From Alicyclobacillus sp. ALC3 (GTDB lineage: Bacteria > Bacillota > Bacilli > Alicyclobacillales > Alicyclobacillaceae), in assembly GCF_028751195.1 (NCBI RefSeq), contig NZ_CP066784.1, forward strand, positions 930,001 through 994,000: a stretch of 64,000 nt of DNA, written 5' to 3'. Of this stretch, positions 54,329 through 63,671 are shown piece by piece. Both the position numbers and the translations under genes were made by a program. Under the pieces are notes generated by a model that was not told the DNA's origin, did not search any database, and was given only the letters and a program-made list of their open reading frames with translations. Numbering within the stretch: position 1 is the first letter of the stretch; each line of letters begins with the position of its first letter.

Positions 54329-54366
54329 CGTACACTTACGTTACGCTGCTGGCTACGGCGGGCGGC

Positions 54367-54860
54367 GTGATCCTTTTGATCACTTAGGCGCCCGGCGGCA
54401 CCGTCTATGTGATCCTTTCGATCGCTTAGCTGCCCGGCGCGTGATCCTTTCGATCACTTAGCCGCCCGGCGCGGCCGCCTATGTGATCCTTTCGATCACT
54501 TAGCCACCCGGCGCGGCCGCCTATGTGATCCTTTCGATCACTTAGCCGCCAAGCAGCACCGCCTATGCGATCCTTTCGATCACTTAGCCACCCGGCGGCA
54601 CCGCCTATGTGATCTTTTCGATCACTTAGCCACCCGGCGCGGCCGCCTATGCGATCCTTTCGATCACTTAGCCGCCCGGCGCGGCCGCCTATGTGATCCT
54701 TTCGATCACTTAGCCGCCCGGCGCGGCCGCCTATGTGATCCTTTCGATCACTTAGGCGCCCGGCGCGGCCGCCTATGTGATCCTTTCGGTCACTTAGCCG
54801 CCCAGCGACACCGCCTATGTGATCCTTTCGATCACTTAGCCGCCCGGCAGCCCCACGCCA
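54367..54860. repeat. Array of twelve 42-bp hairpin-forming tandem repeats
   Basis: Units begin at 54367, 54409, 54441, 54483, 54525, 54567, 54609, 54651, 54693, 54735, 54777 and 54819. Spacing is 42 bases except one 32-base unit. Every unit contains GTGATC-CTTTC-GATCAC (variants GCGATC, CTTTT, GATCGC, GGTCAC), flanked by CCTAT and TTAG, so each can fold as a stem of 6-10 bp. The linker (GCCGCCCGGCGCGGCCGC-like) is GC-rich and varies more than the core. The array lies between the end of the PBP gene and the icmF promoter, ending within about 40 bases of its -35. All units read in one frame on the minus strand, but this is a consequence of 42 being divisible by 3. Confidence 0.92.
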
Positions 54861-54874
54861 CCGCCCCACGCCGC

Positions 54875-56860
54875 CTACGACAACAACACGCGGTCCGTCT
54901 TCCAGACGTCCGGGATATCCGTATCGGTCCACTCGCTTGGCGCGAAGTACTCGTGGTGCTCCCGAAAGTAGGCGTCAAACAGCTTGCGCGCAATCGGGAC
55001 CGCAGTCTCGCCGCTCTCGCCGCCGCCAGGAACCATGACCGCGACGCAGACCTGCGGGTGGTCGGCCGGGGCGTAGCCGATGAACAGGGAGATATCGCGA
55101 TTGCGCTCAATCTGCGCAGTCCCCGTCTTCCCCGCGGCTTCGTAGGGAGCGCCGCGGAAGGCGCGGTAGGCAGTGCCGCCCGGACGGTTCGTCGTCGCCC
55201 ACATGCCCTTGCGGACAAGGTTGACGTAGTCCGCACGAAACGGGACTCGCCCGAGTTCCACCCGTTCTACGGTGCGCTTGACGTGGCCGTCAGTCGCGAT
55301 TACCCGGTGCAACACGTGCGGGCGCAACCGCACACCGCGGTTGGCCAAGGTCAGCGCGTAGTCTGCGAGTTGCATGGGCGTGAACTGCTGATTTTGGCCA
55401 ATCGCGGCCGCTGCCACGTCGTACAGGGTCCCTTTGTCGTAGTAGTAGCCTTCGCGCTTCAACTCTTCCTTCGCGTGCGCCACGCTGTACTGACGGAGGT
55501 TGTCGTACAAGCGGCCACTCACTTCATAAGGCAGGTCGATCCCGGTCAGCGGTCCGAGGCCAAACGCCGCTTCCGCGTCGAACAGCCAGTTGAGGGCGCG
55601 GATGCGGTCGTAGACGATCCAGCGCCCCACCGACTCGCCTTTAGGCGGTCCGTCGTGCCAGTGCGCGAGCCACATGCCCATGTCATACATAAACGTGTCG
55701 CACGACTGTGCGATCGCGCCGACCGGCCCCACGATGCCGTGCCCGCGCGGCTGCCAGTCCAGCATCTTCGACTCGCCGACCACTTCGTACCCGTGGTCGT
55801 GAATGCGCGTGTCCGGCGTGATGACCCCGTGTTGCAGCCCGACCAGGACGTTGACTGGTTTCACCGTCGACCCTGGAGCGCGCGGACTTTCCAGAGCATG
55901 GTTAATCATCGGCGTCAACGGACCGTTGAGGTACGTTGCGTGCGCTTCATAGCTCTTGCCCGAGTTGTACCATGATGGGTTGTAGTACGGATAGCTGACC
56001 ATCGACAGAACTCCGCCAGTCCGGACATCGAGCAGGACAGCCTCGGCATCACGCGGGTTGTAGTGGTATTTCGCTTTCACGTGCTGCAGCTCATCGACGA
56101 CGATCTCCTGCGCCGTCGCTTGCAGGTGACCATCCAACGTGAGCTCGACGTTGTCGCCAGCGACCGGCGGCGGGTCAAGACCGAGGTCGGACTTCGGCAC
56201 CCCGAACCCGTTCAGTGTCAATACGCGTTCGCCGAGATGGCCGTGCAGGACAGACTCGTAGCTGCGCTCGACTCCGTCAAGGCCCACCCACTCGTCGAGC
56301 AGATAACCCTTGTCCACGTACGTCCTCGCCTCGTTGGCAGGCACAGGATGGACATAGCCGACGACATGCCCAGCCAGACTCCCATAGCGGTAAGCGCGTT
56401 TCGGGTCTTCAATGATGCGCAGTCCCGGCAGCGATGACTGGTGTTCCACGATATAAGTGACTTGTTCCGGCGTGGCGTTCTGAAGGATCCGCACTTGCGT
56501 CGAGCCGGGGTCTTTGTGTTCCATCAAGTCTTCCAGGTGAGCAGCGGAAGTATGGAACAAGGGGGCGATTTGTCTCGCCATTGCCGCATAGTTTTGACGC
56601 TTCGAGTTGAGGCGGGTCAGAACCAGACTAAACGACGGTTGGTCGTACGCGAGTAAGTGATGCTGCGCATCGTAGATGCGCCCACGGGAAGGCAGCACAG
56701 CTAGTTTGGCAAAGGTGGTCGTACTGGCATCAGAGTGAAAACTCTCTCCTTTGACAATCTGCAGATACGCCAACCGTAGCACCAGCACCGAGAGCATGAG
56801 AAAGATGACGAGGTATAACACCTGGAGCCGCCCTTGTTTTGGCTGATCGTCCATTGGCAA
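54875..56860 (-). CDS. Class B penicillin-binding protein (MrdA/PBP2-like transpeptidase)
   Basis: 661 residues. Short cytoplasmic N-terminus, one membrane helix (about residues 12-32, VLYLVIFLMLSVLVLRL), a PBP dimer domain (PSRGRIYDAQHHLLAYDQP) and a C-terminal transpeptidase domain: S-x-x-K in APGSTVKPV near residue 331, S-C-D in AQSCDTF near 386 in place of S-x-N, and K-T-G in AGKTGTAQ near 578. Probably the partner of RodA in elongation. The TTG at 56860 lies eight bases after GGAGG, better than the ATG at 56854; the reading frame continues to 56950 without a site. Divergent from the nfo gene, with the repeat array immediately downstream. Confidence 0.85.
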   Translation of the reverse strand: MPMDDQPKQGRLQVLYLVIFLMLSVLVLRLAYLQIVKGESFHSDASTTTFAKLAVLPSRGRIYDAQHHLLAYDQPSFSLVLTRLNSKRQNYAAMARQIAPLFHTSAAHLEDLMEHKDPGSTQVRILQNATPEQVTYIVEHQSSLPGLRIIEDPKRAYRYGSLAGHVVGYVHPVPANEARTYVDKGYLLDEWVGLDGVERSYESVLHGHLGERVLTLNGFGVPKSDLGLDPPPVAGDNVELTLDGHLQATAQEIVVDELQHVKAKYHYNPRDAEAVLLDVRTGGVLSMVSYPYYNPSWYNSGKSYEAHATYLNGPLTPMINHALESPRAPGSTVKPVNVLVGLQHGVITPDTRIHDHGYEVVGESKMLDWQPRGHGIVGPVGAIAQSCDTFMYDMGMWLAHWHDGPPKGESVGRWIVYDRIRALNWLFDAEAAFGLGPLTGIDLPYEVSGRLYDNLRQYSVAHAKEELKREGYYYDKGTLYDVAAAAIGQNQQFTPMQLADYALTLANRGVRLRPHVLHRVIATDGHVKRTVERVELGRVPFRADYVNLVRKGMWATTNRPGGTAYRAFRGAPYEAAGKTGTAQIERNRDISLFIGYAPADHPQVCVAVMVPGGGESGETAVPIARKLFDAYFREHHEYFAPSEWTDTDIPDVWKTDRVLLS

Positions 56861-56934
56861 AGATGTCCCCTCCTCCCTCGGTAGCATGTCTCCAGAGAAA
56901 ACTGGTATGCTGACTTCGAGGAGGGTGCATCCGA

Positions 56935-57795
56935 ATGGCTGATCAAACAAGACCAGAAATTCTCTTGGGCGCTAACGTTTCCATTGCAAAAACCGGGCTC
57001 TTGGCGGCAGTCCAGGAGACGATTGAATACGACGCAAACACGTTTATGATTTACACTCGCAGTAACCGCGGCGGTAAAGCGCGGCCAATCGAACAGTTTA
57101 ACCGCGACGAAGCGCTCGCCCTCATGGCAGAACACGGGATATTTGATCCCGTTGTCCACCTGTCCTACCTTGTCAATTTGGCGAGTCAGAAGCAGGAGAC
57201 GTGGGAGTACGGAATGGATGTGCTGACTGAGGAGATCGCACGCGTTGAGTACCTCGGTTTTCGCTACATCGTCATGCACCCGGGGAGTCACGTGGGAGAA
57301 GGCGAAGAAGCCGGCGTCGCACGCATCATCGAGGCCCTCAACCACATCCTTACAGGCGATGAAAAGCTGTGGCTGTGTCTCGAGACGATGGCGGGCGACG
57401 GCTCGAAAGTTGGCAACTCGCTGCAGCAAATTGCGGAAATCATCAGTGGCGTACAGCATGCGGACAAGCTTGCGGTGTGCATCGACACTTGCCACAACTA
57501 CAGCTTCGGCTACGACGTCGTGAACGACTTCGACGGGTTTCTTGAACAGTTTGACCGCGTGATTGGCCTCGACCGGTTGAAGGTGGCCCACATCAACGAT
57601 TCTAAAAATCCGTTTGAGTCGCGCAAGGACCGCCACGCCAATATCGGCGAAGGGTCACTGGGCAAAGACGCGATCTACCAGATTGTTCACCACGAGGCAC
57701 TGCGCGGCATTCCGCAGATTCTCGAGACACCCGCCGGCAAATACCGAGAGGAAATTGACTTGTTGCTCGACCGCGCGCCGCGAGAAGCAGAGTAG
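56935..57795 (+). CDS. nfo: Endonuclease IV (AP endonuclease)
   Basis: 286 residues. TIM-barrel endonuclease IV with its metal ligands: VVHLSYLVNL, IVMHPGSHVGEG, LCLETMAGDG, VCIDTCHNYSFGYD, KVAHINDSKNPFESRKDRHANIGEG and ILETPAG (motifs quoted in short pieces). Cleaves abasic sites in DNA repair. ATG 56935 has GAGGAGGG eight bases upstream. The usual S in 'His-Ala-Pro-Tyr' of the first motif is Leu-Ser-Tyr here, a minor deviation. Monocistronic as seen. Confidence 0.92.
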   Translation: MADQTRPEILLGANVSIAKTGLLAAVQETIEYDANTFMIYTRSNRGGKARPIEQFNRDEALALMAEHGIFDPVVHLSYLVNLASQKQETWEYGMDVLTEEIARVEYLGFRYIVMHPGSHVGEGEEAGVARIIEALNHILTGDEKLWLCLETMAGDGSKVGNSLQQIAEIISGVQHADKLAVCIDTCHNYSFGYDVVNDFDGFLEQFDRVIGLDRLKVAHINDSKNPFESRKDRHANIGEGSLGKDAIYQIVHHEALRGIPQILETPAGKYREEIDLLLDRAPREAE

Positions 57796-57921
57796 ACCGC
57801 GCGCGCCTGCAGTGCGTCGCAAAGCGTTGGACGAGCGCCTGTCCATGTGCGCTCGTCCACCCGCGGCTGCGCCAGCGCCACCCGCTGGCTGTGACCAGCT
57901 GAGACTATCACCACACTGGCG

Positions 57922-59595
57922 TCACCAGCCCGGCCCGTCGTAGCGGGACATCTCCGCCAGCGCCTCAGCCATGGCGAGCGCTGACCACGTCGCCCCCGCC
58001 AAATCTCCTGTATCGAGTTGTTGCTGCACCCGCCCGCGCCGATTCGACCACGGCGCGGGTATGTCCGTGCCGTGCCGCCGCACGAGTTGGTCGAGGTGCT
58101 GTTGCAGCATCTCATCGACACTCTGACGCGACGCGACGAGCGCGTCGACAACACGTCCCTCAGCTTCCACCCTTGCCTCCAGGCTGCGTAGCCGCGCGTC
58201 GTCTTGGGTAGCGCCCTGACCGCGCAGTGCCAACACGTCCGACTGCCAGCCAGACCACTTTTGGTACTCTTCGTGTGTCGCCAGGTCGGCAGCCGCCAGT
58301 TTCTTTAAGGCGTCTGCGACCGCCCGTTCGAGTGCGTCGAGGCGCGCACCCCACTCCGCAAGCGCCCGTTTCGCAGCGGCGGCGCGCAGGTCGAGGGCGC
58401 GCTTTTGTTCCTGTCCTTCTGCCAGCGCCTGAAGCAGTGTGTCGGCCTGCGCAATCTCGTCGTTTGCCGCGGTTGACGCTTGCTCCACCGAAGCAAGCAA
58501 CTCTGACGAGCGCTTCAACCATTGCTGCATCTGTCCGCGGGTAGAGGTGGCACCCACAGCATCCGACAACACAGCGAGATCGAGCGCGGACTGTGTATCC
58601 GGAGCCTGCAACGAGTCCCGCAGTGCCCGCAGACGCGCGGCCATCTGCGTCAATCGCTCTCTGCGCGATGCCGGATCAGCGAGAAAGTTCAACAACTGCG
58701 TCGCCCGGTTGATCCGTTCCGTCAGTGAACTGCGCAGTCGTTGAACGAGTGGCTCCAGTGCCGAATCCGCTACCTCTGCAGCGGAAAGCGCACTGATGTG
58801 CTGCACGTCCGTGGCCGCATCGAGCAAGTCTCGGTACGTACCGGTTGCGGTGCCGTGTTGGTCCGCCAACCTCTGCACGCAAAGCGAGAGAATCTTTTGT
58901 CGCTCCTCGCCGTGTTGCTGCCAGTCCTGCCACGTCTGCAGGCGCAGTGCAGCGCTTTCCCAAGCCACAACCGTCCCGTGCACTTGCGCAAGGTCTCCCG
59001 CCCGTTTTACATCGTCCAGCTCTGCCGAAATACGGGTAAACAGAGCGTCCACAGCTTGCCACTGTTTGGGCCACGACGCTGGCATCGCGCCTCCAAGCAA
59101 GCGTCCTATAGTTTCCTTCACAGCGCTCCACGACTGCTCTACAGCCGACACCTCCGCACTCGCTCGGACAAGCAGGTCAGACAGTTGGCGCACGCTCTGC
59201 TGCACGGGTCCCATGCGTTTCTCAATATCCTCATATGTTTCAATCACTTCAGCGACAGCCACCATGTTTGTCAACGACGGGACGAACCGTGCGCTCCCGC
59301 CCATCGCGTCGAGACGGCGGTTGGCAGAAGTGAAGTCGGCAGCGAGTTTCTTGACGGTTGCCGCCGTTTGATTCGCCAAGGACGCAGCTTCTCCAGCCCG
59401 GAAAGCCTCCGAAAAGTCTGTCTCCGTCTGCAACTGCAGCACGGTTCCACTGAGAGCGCCACGCAGTTCTCTTGCTTTGTGAACGCGTCGAGACAACTCT
59501 CCCGCTCGTTGCAGAAAGCTGACGATGCCGAGCAGGATGAGCAACACAACGCCGATGAGCACCACCCAGACCAATCTTGACCACTCCTCTCTCAT
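57922..59595 (-). CDS. Membrane-anchored coiled-coil protein (EzrA-like architecture)
   Basis: 557 residues: one N-terminal membrane helix at about residues 8-30 (LVWVVLIGVVLLILLGIVSFL), then about 520 residues of almost pure helix with heptad-like Ala/Leu/Arg/Gln/Glu content and regularly placed Trp. This is the architecture of EzrA-type septation-ring regulators, but I do not see diagnostic EzrA sequence, so it is only a structural comparison. High Ala and Arg content is in line with the GC-rich genome. Between nfo and a LysM-3D wall gene, consistent with an envelope or division role (inference). Confidence 0.55.
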   Translation of the reverse strand: MREEWSRLVWVVLIGVVLLILLGIVSFLQRAGELSRRVHKARELRGALSGTVLQLQTETDFSEAFRAGEAASLANQTAATVKKLAADFTSANRRLDAMGGSARFVPSLTNMVAVAEVIETYEDIEKRMGPVQQSVRQLSDLLVRASAEVSAVEQSWSAVKETIGRLLGGAMPASWPKQWQAVDALFTRISAELDDVKRAGDLAQVHGTVVAWESAALRLQTWQDWQQHGEERQKILSLCVQRLADQHGTATGTYRDLLDAATDVQHISALSAAEVADSALEPLVQRLRSSLTERINRATQLLNFLADPASRRERLTQMAARLRALRDSLQAPDTQSALDLAVLSDAVGATSTRGQMQQWLKRSSELLASVEQASTAANDEIAQADTLLQALAEGQEQKRALDLRAAAAKRALAEWGARLDALERAVADALKKLAAADLATHEEYQKWSGWQSDVLALRGQGATQDDARLRSLEARVEAEGRVVDALVASRQSVDEMLQQHLDQLVRRHGTDIPAPWSNRRGRVQQQLDTGDLAGATWSALAMAEALAEMSRYDGPGW

Positions 59596-59695
59596 CTCAA
59601 CTCTCTCAAAAAGGTTTAAAAGCTAGTAAAGCCGTCCATGCTGTTGACAACGGGGGTAAGCAAAGTCCAACCAGTGGAGAGGAGAAACACTGTTC

Positions 59696-60427
59696 ATGCA
59701 CAAGAGTCCGTATGTTTGGCTGTCTGTCGTTGTCGCCTTGGTTGCCACACCAATCGTGGCGTTAGCAGGTGTTTTCCAGCCCATGTCTGCGGCGGGCACA
59801 CCCGTTGCTGTTTCCCATACACAGACTAGGGAATACACGGTACGCCCCGGCGACACGCTGTGGAATCTATCGAATGTGCTGGGCGTTTCAGTTCAGTCGT
59901 TGATGGCCGATGTAGGTCTCAAAGACCCGCGGCAGCTTCGCGCCGGTCAGAAAATCTATTACATCGCGAACGGAGCAGCCGCTTCAGGCCCTGGCACGCA
60001 ACCTTCCAATCAAGGAAAATCACTCGCCGGGTTAGTCGGTGAAGCGTCCTTGACAAGTCGAAGTCAAAGCTCTGCTGGGTTGTCAAACATTCAAGTCCTG
60101 CACTGTGAGTTGACAGCATACACGGCAGGCCCCGAATCGACAGGCAAACGGCCCGGCGACCCCGGTTACGACATCACGTCGACGGGCGTGCCTGCAATTC
60201 AGGGGATCACGGTGGCCGTCGACCCAAGTGTCATCCCATACGGCACAAAACTGTACATCCCTGGTGTCGGGTACCGCATTGCACAAGACACTGGCGGCGC
60301 CATCATTGGCGATCACATCGACGTCTTTTTCAACAGCCTGCAAGTCGCACGAGACTTCGGTGTCAAGCGCAACATGCCGGTGTATATCCTACCGTCGTGG
60401 TACCACATACCGGGGGCAGGCTTGTAA
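59696..60427 (+). CDS. LysM and 3D domain cell-wall protein
   Basis: 243 residues. Signal peptide at about 1-24 (VWLSVVVALVATPIVALAG). LysM domain at about 45-90 (REYTVRPGDTLWNLSNVLGV, RQLRAGQKIYY) binds glycan. A Ser/Gly-rich linker leads to the C-terminal 3D domain at about 140-240: LTAYTAGPESTGK, then VAVDPSVIPYGTKLYI and the catalytic Asp-x-Gly/Asp residues AQDTGGAIIGDHIDVFF, giving the three Asp that name the domain (lytic transglycosylase-like, as in YabE, YocH, MltA). Likely a secreted wall hydrolase. GGAGAGGAG upstream. Confidence 0.9.
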   Translation: MHKSPYVWLSVVVALVATPIVALAGVFQPMSAAGTPVAVSHTQTREYTVRPGDTLWNLSNVLGVSVQSLMADVGLKDPRQLRAGQKIYYIANGAAASGPGTQPSNQGKSLAGLVGEASLTSRSQSSAGLSNIQVLHCELTAYTAGPESTGKRPGDPGYDITSTGVPAIQGITVAVDPSVIPYGTKLYIPGVGYRIAQDTGGAIIGDHIDVFFNSLQVARDFGVKRNMPVYILPSWYHIPGAGL

Positions 60428-60539
60428 CACTTCAGCTTTTAGTGTAGCGGAATAGGGGGGAAAAGCAACGCAGCAAAACTTCTAAAACAGTCGTGTCCGA
60501 CGACTGATGAATGTGAGCCGGTGGTGTGTCCGAACGGGA

Positions 60540-60848
60540 TTAGTACAATTTGATCCAAACTTCGTGACCGCGGATGTCGAGTGGATATGGCTTCACAGGT
60601 TCAACGCACGGAAATGCCGTGGCCCGCCCAGACTTCACGTTGAACTTCCCCCCGTGTGCGGGGCACATCACCGTGTGTTGGTTTAAAGACCCGGCCGAAA
60701 GCAGTCGCCCCGAGTGCGAACAAAGATCAGACGTCGCATAAAATCCATCTACTGTGTGGTATAGAGCAATCTTTTTGTGTCCGATCACAAATCCTTTGAC
60801 CTGTCCAACTTCTACTTCACTCGTCGCTGCCAGTCGAACCCAATTCAT
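60540..60848 (-). CDS. Rieske [2Fe-2S] ferredoxin-like protein
   Basis: 102 residues. Cluster ligands in CSHSGRLLS (C-x-H) and CPAHGGKFN (C-x2-H), spaced 17 residues apart, then PVKPYPLDIRGHEVWI. Standalone soluble Rieske protein of the nitrite-reductase-small-subunit or biphenyl-dioxygenase-ferredoxin type. The partner oxygenase or reductase is not in the window. Monocistronic, convergent with the LysM-3D gene. Confidence 0.88.
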   Translation of the reverse strand: MNWVRLAATSEVEVGQVKGFVIGHKKIALYHTVDGFYATSDLCSHSGRLLSAGSLNQHTVMCPAHGGKFNVKSGRATAFPCVEPVKPYPLDIRGHEVWIKLY

Positions 60849-61066
60849 AGTCTGGTTTCCTCTCGCAAAAACGGTTGTAAATTCTGTTATTGTACTCAGA
60901 GCGTGTCAAGACTTCAATCGCTCACGGTCGTGGGTCACACCCTCGAGCTGTTCAAGCCGCACTCATCAGCGTGGAAACTTGCGCCAATGCGACGTGAGGA
61001 CAGTCCAAATGACCCAGACCGTCCTCTCTGTTTGTACGTTGTTCAGTTAGTGGACCACCCTAAATT

Positions 61067-61360
61067 TCATTCCTTGTCACGCAAGAGCGAATGAAGGCGA
61101 GTGTACTCCTCCTCTGTGACCTCGCCGTTCGCTAATCGCCGCTTCAAAATCGCTTCCGGGTCGGACTCTGGGTTGTACGAAGAGTACCCGTAGCCAGATC
61201 GCATTGGCGCGTCGCACCCGGGTTGACCAAACCCGCGACCGCGCCGAAAGAACAGCAGTCTCACAAGGATTGCGCACAGTGCTAAAAAGAGCAGAAATCC
61301 GAAAGGAAAGAAGAAGAAGAAGGGGAAGAACCCCATACCCGGGTGAACACCTGACCACAT
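61067..61360 (-). CDS. Small membrane protein with C-terminal SHOCT domain
   Basis: 97 residues. A Phe-rich membrane helix spans about residues 10-38. After a flexible Gly/Arg linker, residues about 66-95 carry the SHOCT signature (DPEAILKRRLANGEVTEEEYTRL). SHOCT motifs are oligomerisation or localisation modules, often in membrane proteins. ATG 61360 after AAGGAGG. A short gap separates it from a two-component system in the opposite direction. Function unknown. Confidence 0.8.
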   Translation of the reverse strand: MWSGVHPGMGFFPFFFFFPFGFLLFLALCAILVRLLFFRRGRGFGQPGCDAPMRSGYGYSSYNPESDPEAILKRRLANGEVTEEEYTRLHSLLRDKE

Positions 61361-61590
61361 AGACCATTCCTCCTTGTTCGTGTAGCGCCAAGTTTTGGCT
61401 GCGAATACAGTGTAGATCCGGGATGTCTCAAACCCGTGGGGTAAACTGTCACGAACTGATCAACAACCCGTCACAGAGAGAGAACACCTCGGTCCGGTGC
61501 CGCGTGATACCCACTTGTGCGTGCTACACTTGCCTCATATCTGTAGCGCGGGTGCGCGCACGCAACAAATTGACATACGGGAAATGAGGA

Positions 61591-62289
61591 ATGGGCGTGA
61601 ACGGGGCAAAGACGGTCCTAGTCGTAGATGACGACCCGACGATCCGGGAACTCTTGCAAGACTTTCTTGAGAACGACGGCTTTCGCGTCGCGACTGCAGG
61701 GACGGCGGACGAGGCAAGACACGTTATAGGACGGGCTCCGGTGGACTGCCTAGTTCTCGACGTGATGATGCCGGGACAGTCGGGCTTCGATTTGTGCAAA
61801 CAGATTCGCGCAGAGAGTGATGTGCCCATCCTGTTTCTAAGCGCGAGGGACGATGATGTCAATAAAATCCGCGGACTTGGGCTCGGCGGTGACGACTACA
61901 TCGTCAAGTCGGCATCTCCAGCGGAGGTCGTGGCACGCGTCAAAGCAGTGCTGCGCCGGGTGGGACCCCAAGACAGTCCTCACGTAGCCGTGCTGGACTA
62001 CGGGCGGCTCGTGTTGAACCTTATATCACACGAGGTCCATGTGGCTGGGGAGACCGTGTCCCTGACGCCCAAGGAATACGACCTGCTCGCTTTGTTCGCG
62101 CAGCATCCACGCCAGGTCTTTCCGTACGAAGACCTGCTTGTACAGTTTTGGAGCGGTTTCGGCGACAGACACACCGTCCGCGTTCATGTGGCGCGAATTC
62201 GCGAGAAGATTGAGCGGGACGCCAACAATCCAGAACTCATCGTCAACGTGTGGGGCGTCGGGTACCGCTTCGAGGGGATGCCGCGATGA
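61591..62289 (+). CDS. OmpR-family response regulator
   Basis: 232 residues. Receiver: VVDDDPTIREL (acidic pocket), phosphoacceptor Asp in DCLVLDVMMPG near residue 54, Ser in ILFLSARDDD, Lys in DDYIVKSASP. C-terminal winged helix (residues about 130-228): LTPKEYDLLALF, RTVRVHVARIREKIE-like segment (HTVRVHVARIREKIE) and VWGVGYRFEG. The stop overlaps the kinase start (ATGA), so the pair is translationally coupled. Target genes unknown. Confidence 0.92.
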   Translation: MGVNGAKTVLVVDDDPTIRELLQDFLENDGFRVATAGTADEARHVIGRAPVDCLVLDVMMPGQSGFDLCKQIRAESDVPILFLSARDDDVNKIRGLGLGGDDYIVKSASPAEVVARVKAVLRRVGPQDSPHVAVLDYGRLVLNLISHEVHVAGETVSLTPKEYDLLALFAQHPRQVFPYEDLLVQFWSGFGDRHTVRVHVARIREKIERDANNPELIVNVWGVGYRFEGMPR

Positions 62290-63593
62290 GAATTCGACGG
62301 TACATGGTCGTGGGTGTGCTCTCCGTCATCTGCCTCCCCTGGTTGGTCTACATCCTCGTGCACGCGGTAGACACACATCCGTGGAGCACACACGCTCACA
62401 GACAGACCAACGTCGCCGCGACGATTCAGTCCATCGCTCGAAGTTCGTCCGACTGGAGTGATTTAGCGTGGCAGCAGCAGCTAAATCACAAACTGTCCAA
62501 CGAGGGTGTGAGTGTCGAAATCGTATCGGCATCGAACCAGGTTATCTTTCATTCAATGAGGCATGGCCCACCGCCTTGGATGCCAGGCAGCCAGCAGGTG
62601 ATGGTCGTGCGAAACGGAACGTTGGTCGGGACGCTCCACGTGTCGCAGCCGGGGCCTGCCGACCCGGTCGCTGCTCTTGCTGCTCTGCTGACGGCAGTGT
62701 CCGCCATCTTGTTGGTGAGCATTCAGATTGGGCGCAACGTCGTGCGGCCCCTGGAAGCAATGAGCAAGGCCGCTCTGCAAATCGCGGACGGCGACCTCGA
62801 TTTTCAGTTGCAGTCTTCGAAAACTGCTGAGATGCGTCAGGTTCAACAGGCGTTTCAAGTGATGGGAGATGGGCTGCGCAGCGCATTCGCCAAGCAGCAG
62901 AAGTTGGAGGAGGAACGGCGGTTTTTCATCGGCGCCATCGCACACGACCTACGCACACCGCTGTTTTCGCTGCGCGGCTACCTGGACGGGATAGAGCAAG
63001 GCATCGCTGCGTCCCCGGAAAAATTGGCTCACTACGTTGCCGTGTGCCAAGACAAGGCGGCGCATCTCGAACGCTTGGTCGCCGATCTGTTCGCCTTCAC
63101 GCGGCTTGAGTATATGGAGGAGACGCTGCAACGCGAGGCTTTTGACTTGGCAGCGCTCACCCGCCAGGCCGTCTCTGGTGTCTTAACGCGGGCGCACGCG
63201 AAGCACCTGTCGCTGGTGTCTAACCTCCCAGACGAGGCGGTCGAAGTCTGGGGAGACCCGCACTTGCTGGAACGTGCTCTGACCAACCTGCTCGACAACG
63301 CCCTCCACCACACGCCGGACGGTGGAACCATTACTGTGGCACTGCACGTGGATGCGTCGAAGCTCACAGTGACCGTCCGCGACACAGGACCAGGATTCGC
63401 GGCGAACGACATGGCGCGGGTATTCGACCCGATGTACCGAGGAGACGCCTCGCGAAACTTGGCGACGGGCGGGGCCGGGCTCGGGCTCACGATTGCCCGG
63501 CGGGTGTTTCGCGCACACGGCGGTGACTTGTCAGCCGAAAACGCTCCAGACACAGGAGCGCTGCTCACGGGGTGGCTACCCGTCGAGAAATAG
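62286..63593 (+). CDS. Sensor histidine kinase
   Basis: 435 residues. Two membrane helices (about 6-28 and 130-150) flank an extracytoplasmic sensor of about 100 residues. HAMP-like region at 155-205 (VRPLEAMSKAALQIADGDLDF), HisKA with the phosphoacceptor in GAIAHDLRTPLFS, and HATPase with NLLDNALHHTPDG (N box), DTGPGFA (G1) and GGAGLGLTIARRV (G2). The sensor domain sequence is not recognised. Coupled to the upstream response regulator. A strong inverted repeat follows the stop. Confidence 0.92.
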   Translation: MRIRRYMVVGVLSVICLPWLVYILVHAVDTHPWSTHAHRQTNVAATIQSIARSSSDWSDLAWQQQLNHKLSNEGVSVEIVSASNQVIFHSMRHGPPPWMPGSQQVMVVRNGTLVGTLHVSQPGPADPVAALAALLTAVSAILLVSIQIGRNVVRPLEAMSKAALQIADGDLDFQLQSSKTAEMRQVQQAFQVMGDGLRSAFAKQQKLEEERRFFIGAIAHDLRTPLFSLRGYLDGIEQGIAASPEKLAHYVAVCQDKAAHLERLVADLFAFTRLEYMEETLQREAFDLAALTRQAVSGVLTRAHAKHLSLVSNLPDEAVEVWGDPHLLERALTNLLDNALHHTPDGGTITVALHVDASKLTVTVRDTGPGFAANDMARVFDPMYRGDASRNLATGGAGLGLTIARRVFRAHGGDLSAENAPDTGALLTGWLPVEK

Positions 63594-63598
63594 GCGTG

Positions 63599-63638
63599 TC
63601 AAGGGCGGCGGTCCCGTTGTGGACCGCCGCCCTTGACT
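63599..63638. terminator. Strong inverted repeat between convergent genes
   Basis: 17-bp perfect stem, GTCAAGGGCGGCGGTCC against its complement, with a 6-base loop, directly after the kinase stop and before the opposing dehydrogenase gene. No marked T-tract on either side; probably a bidirectional terminator. Confidence 0.7.
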
Positions 63639-63671
63639 AGAGGAAACTGCCGTTTGTCTCACACCAAAGGC

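Noticed and set aside
54367..54860. CRISPR array
   Set aside because: Units are contiguous tandem copies with no unique spacers; no cas genes nearby.
54426..54932. A 168-codon minus-strand frame through the 42-bp repeats, giving a repeating RLSDRKDHIGG peptide
   Set aside because: Its start lies inside the PBP gene, it has no ribosome site, and because 42 is divisible by 3 any open frame repeats. The DNA dyad, not the peptide, is what is conserved.
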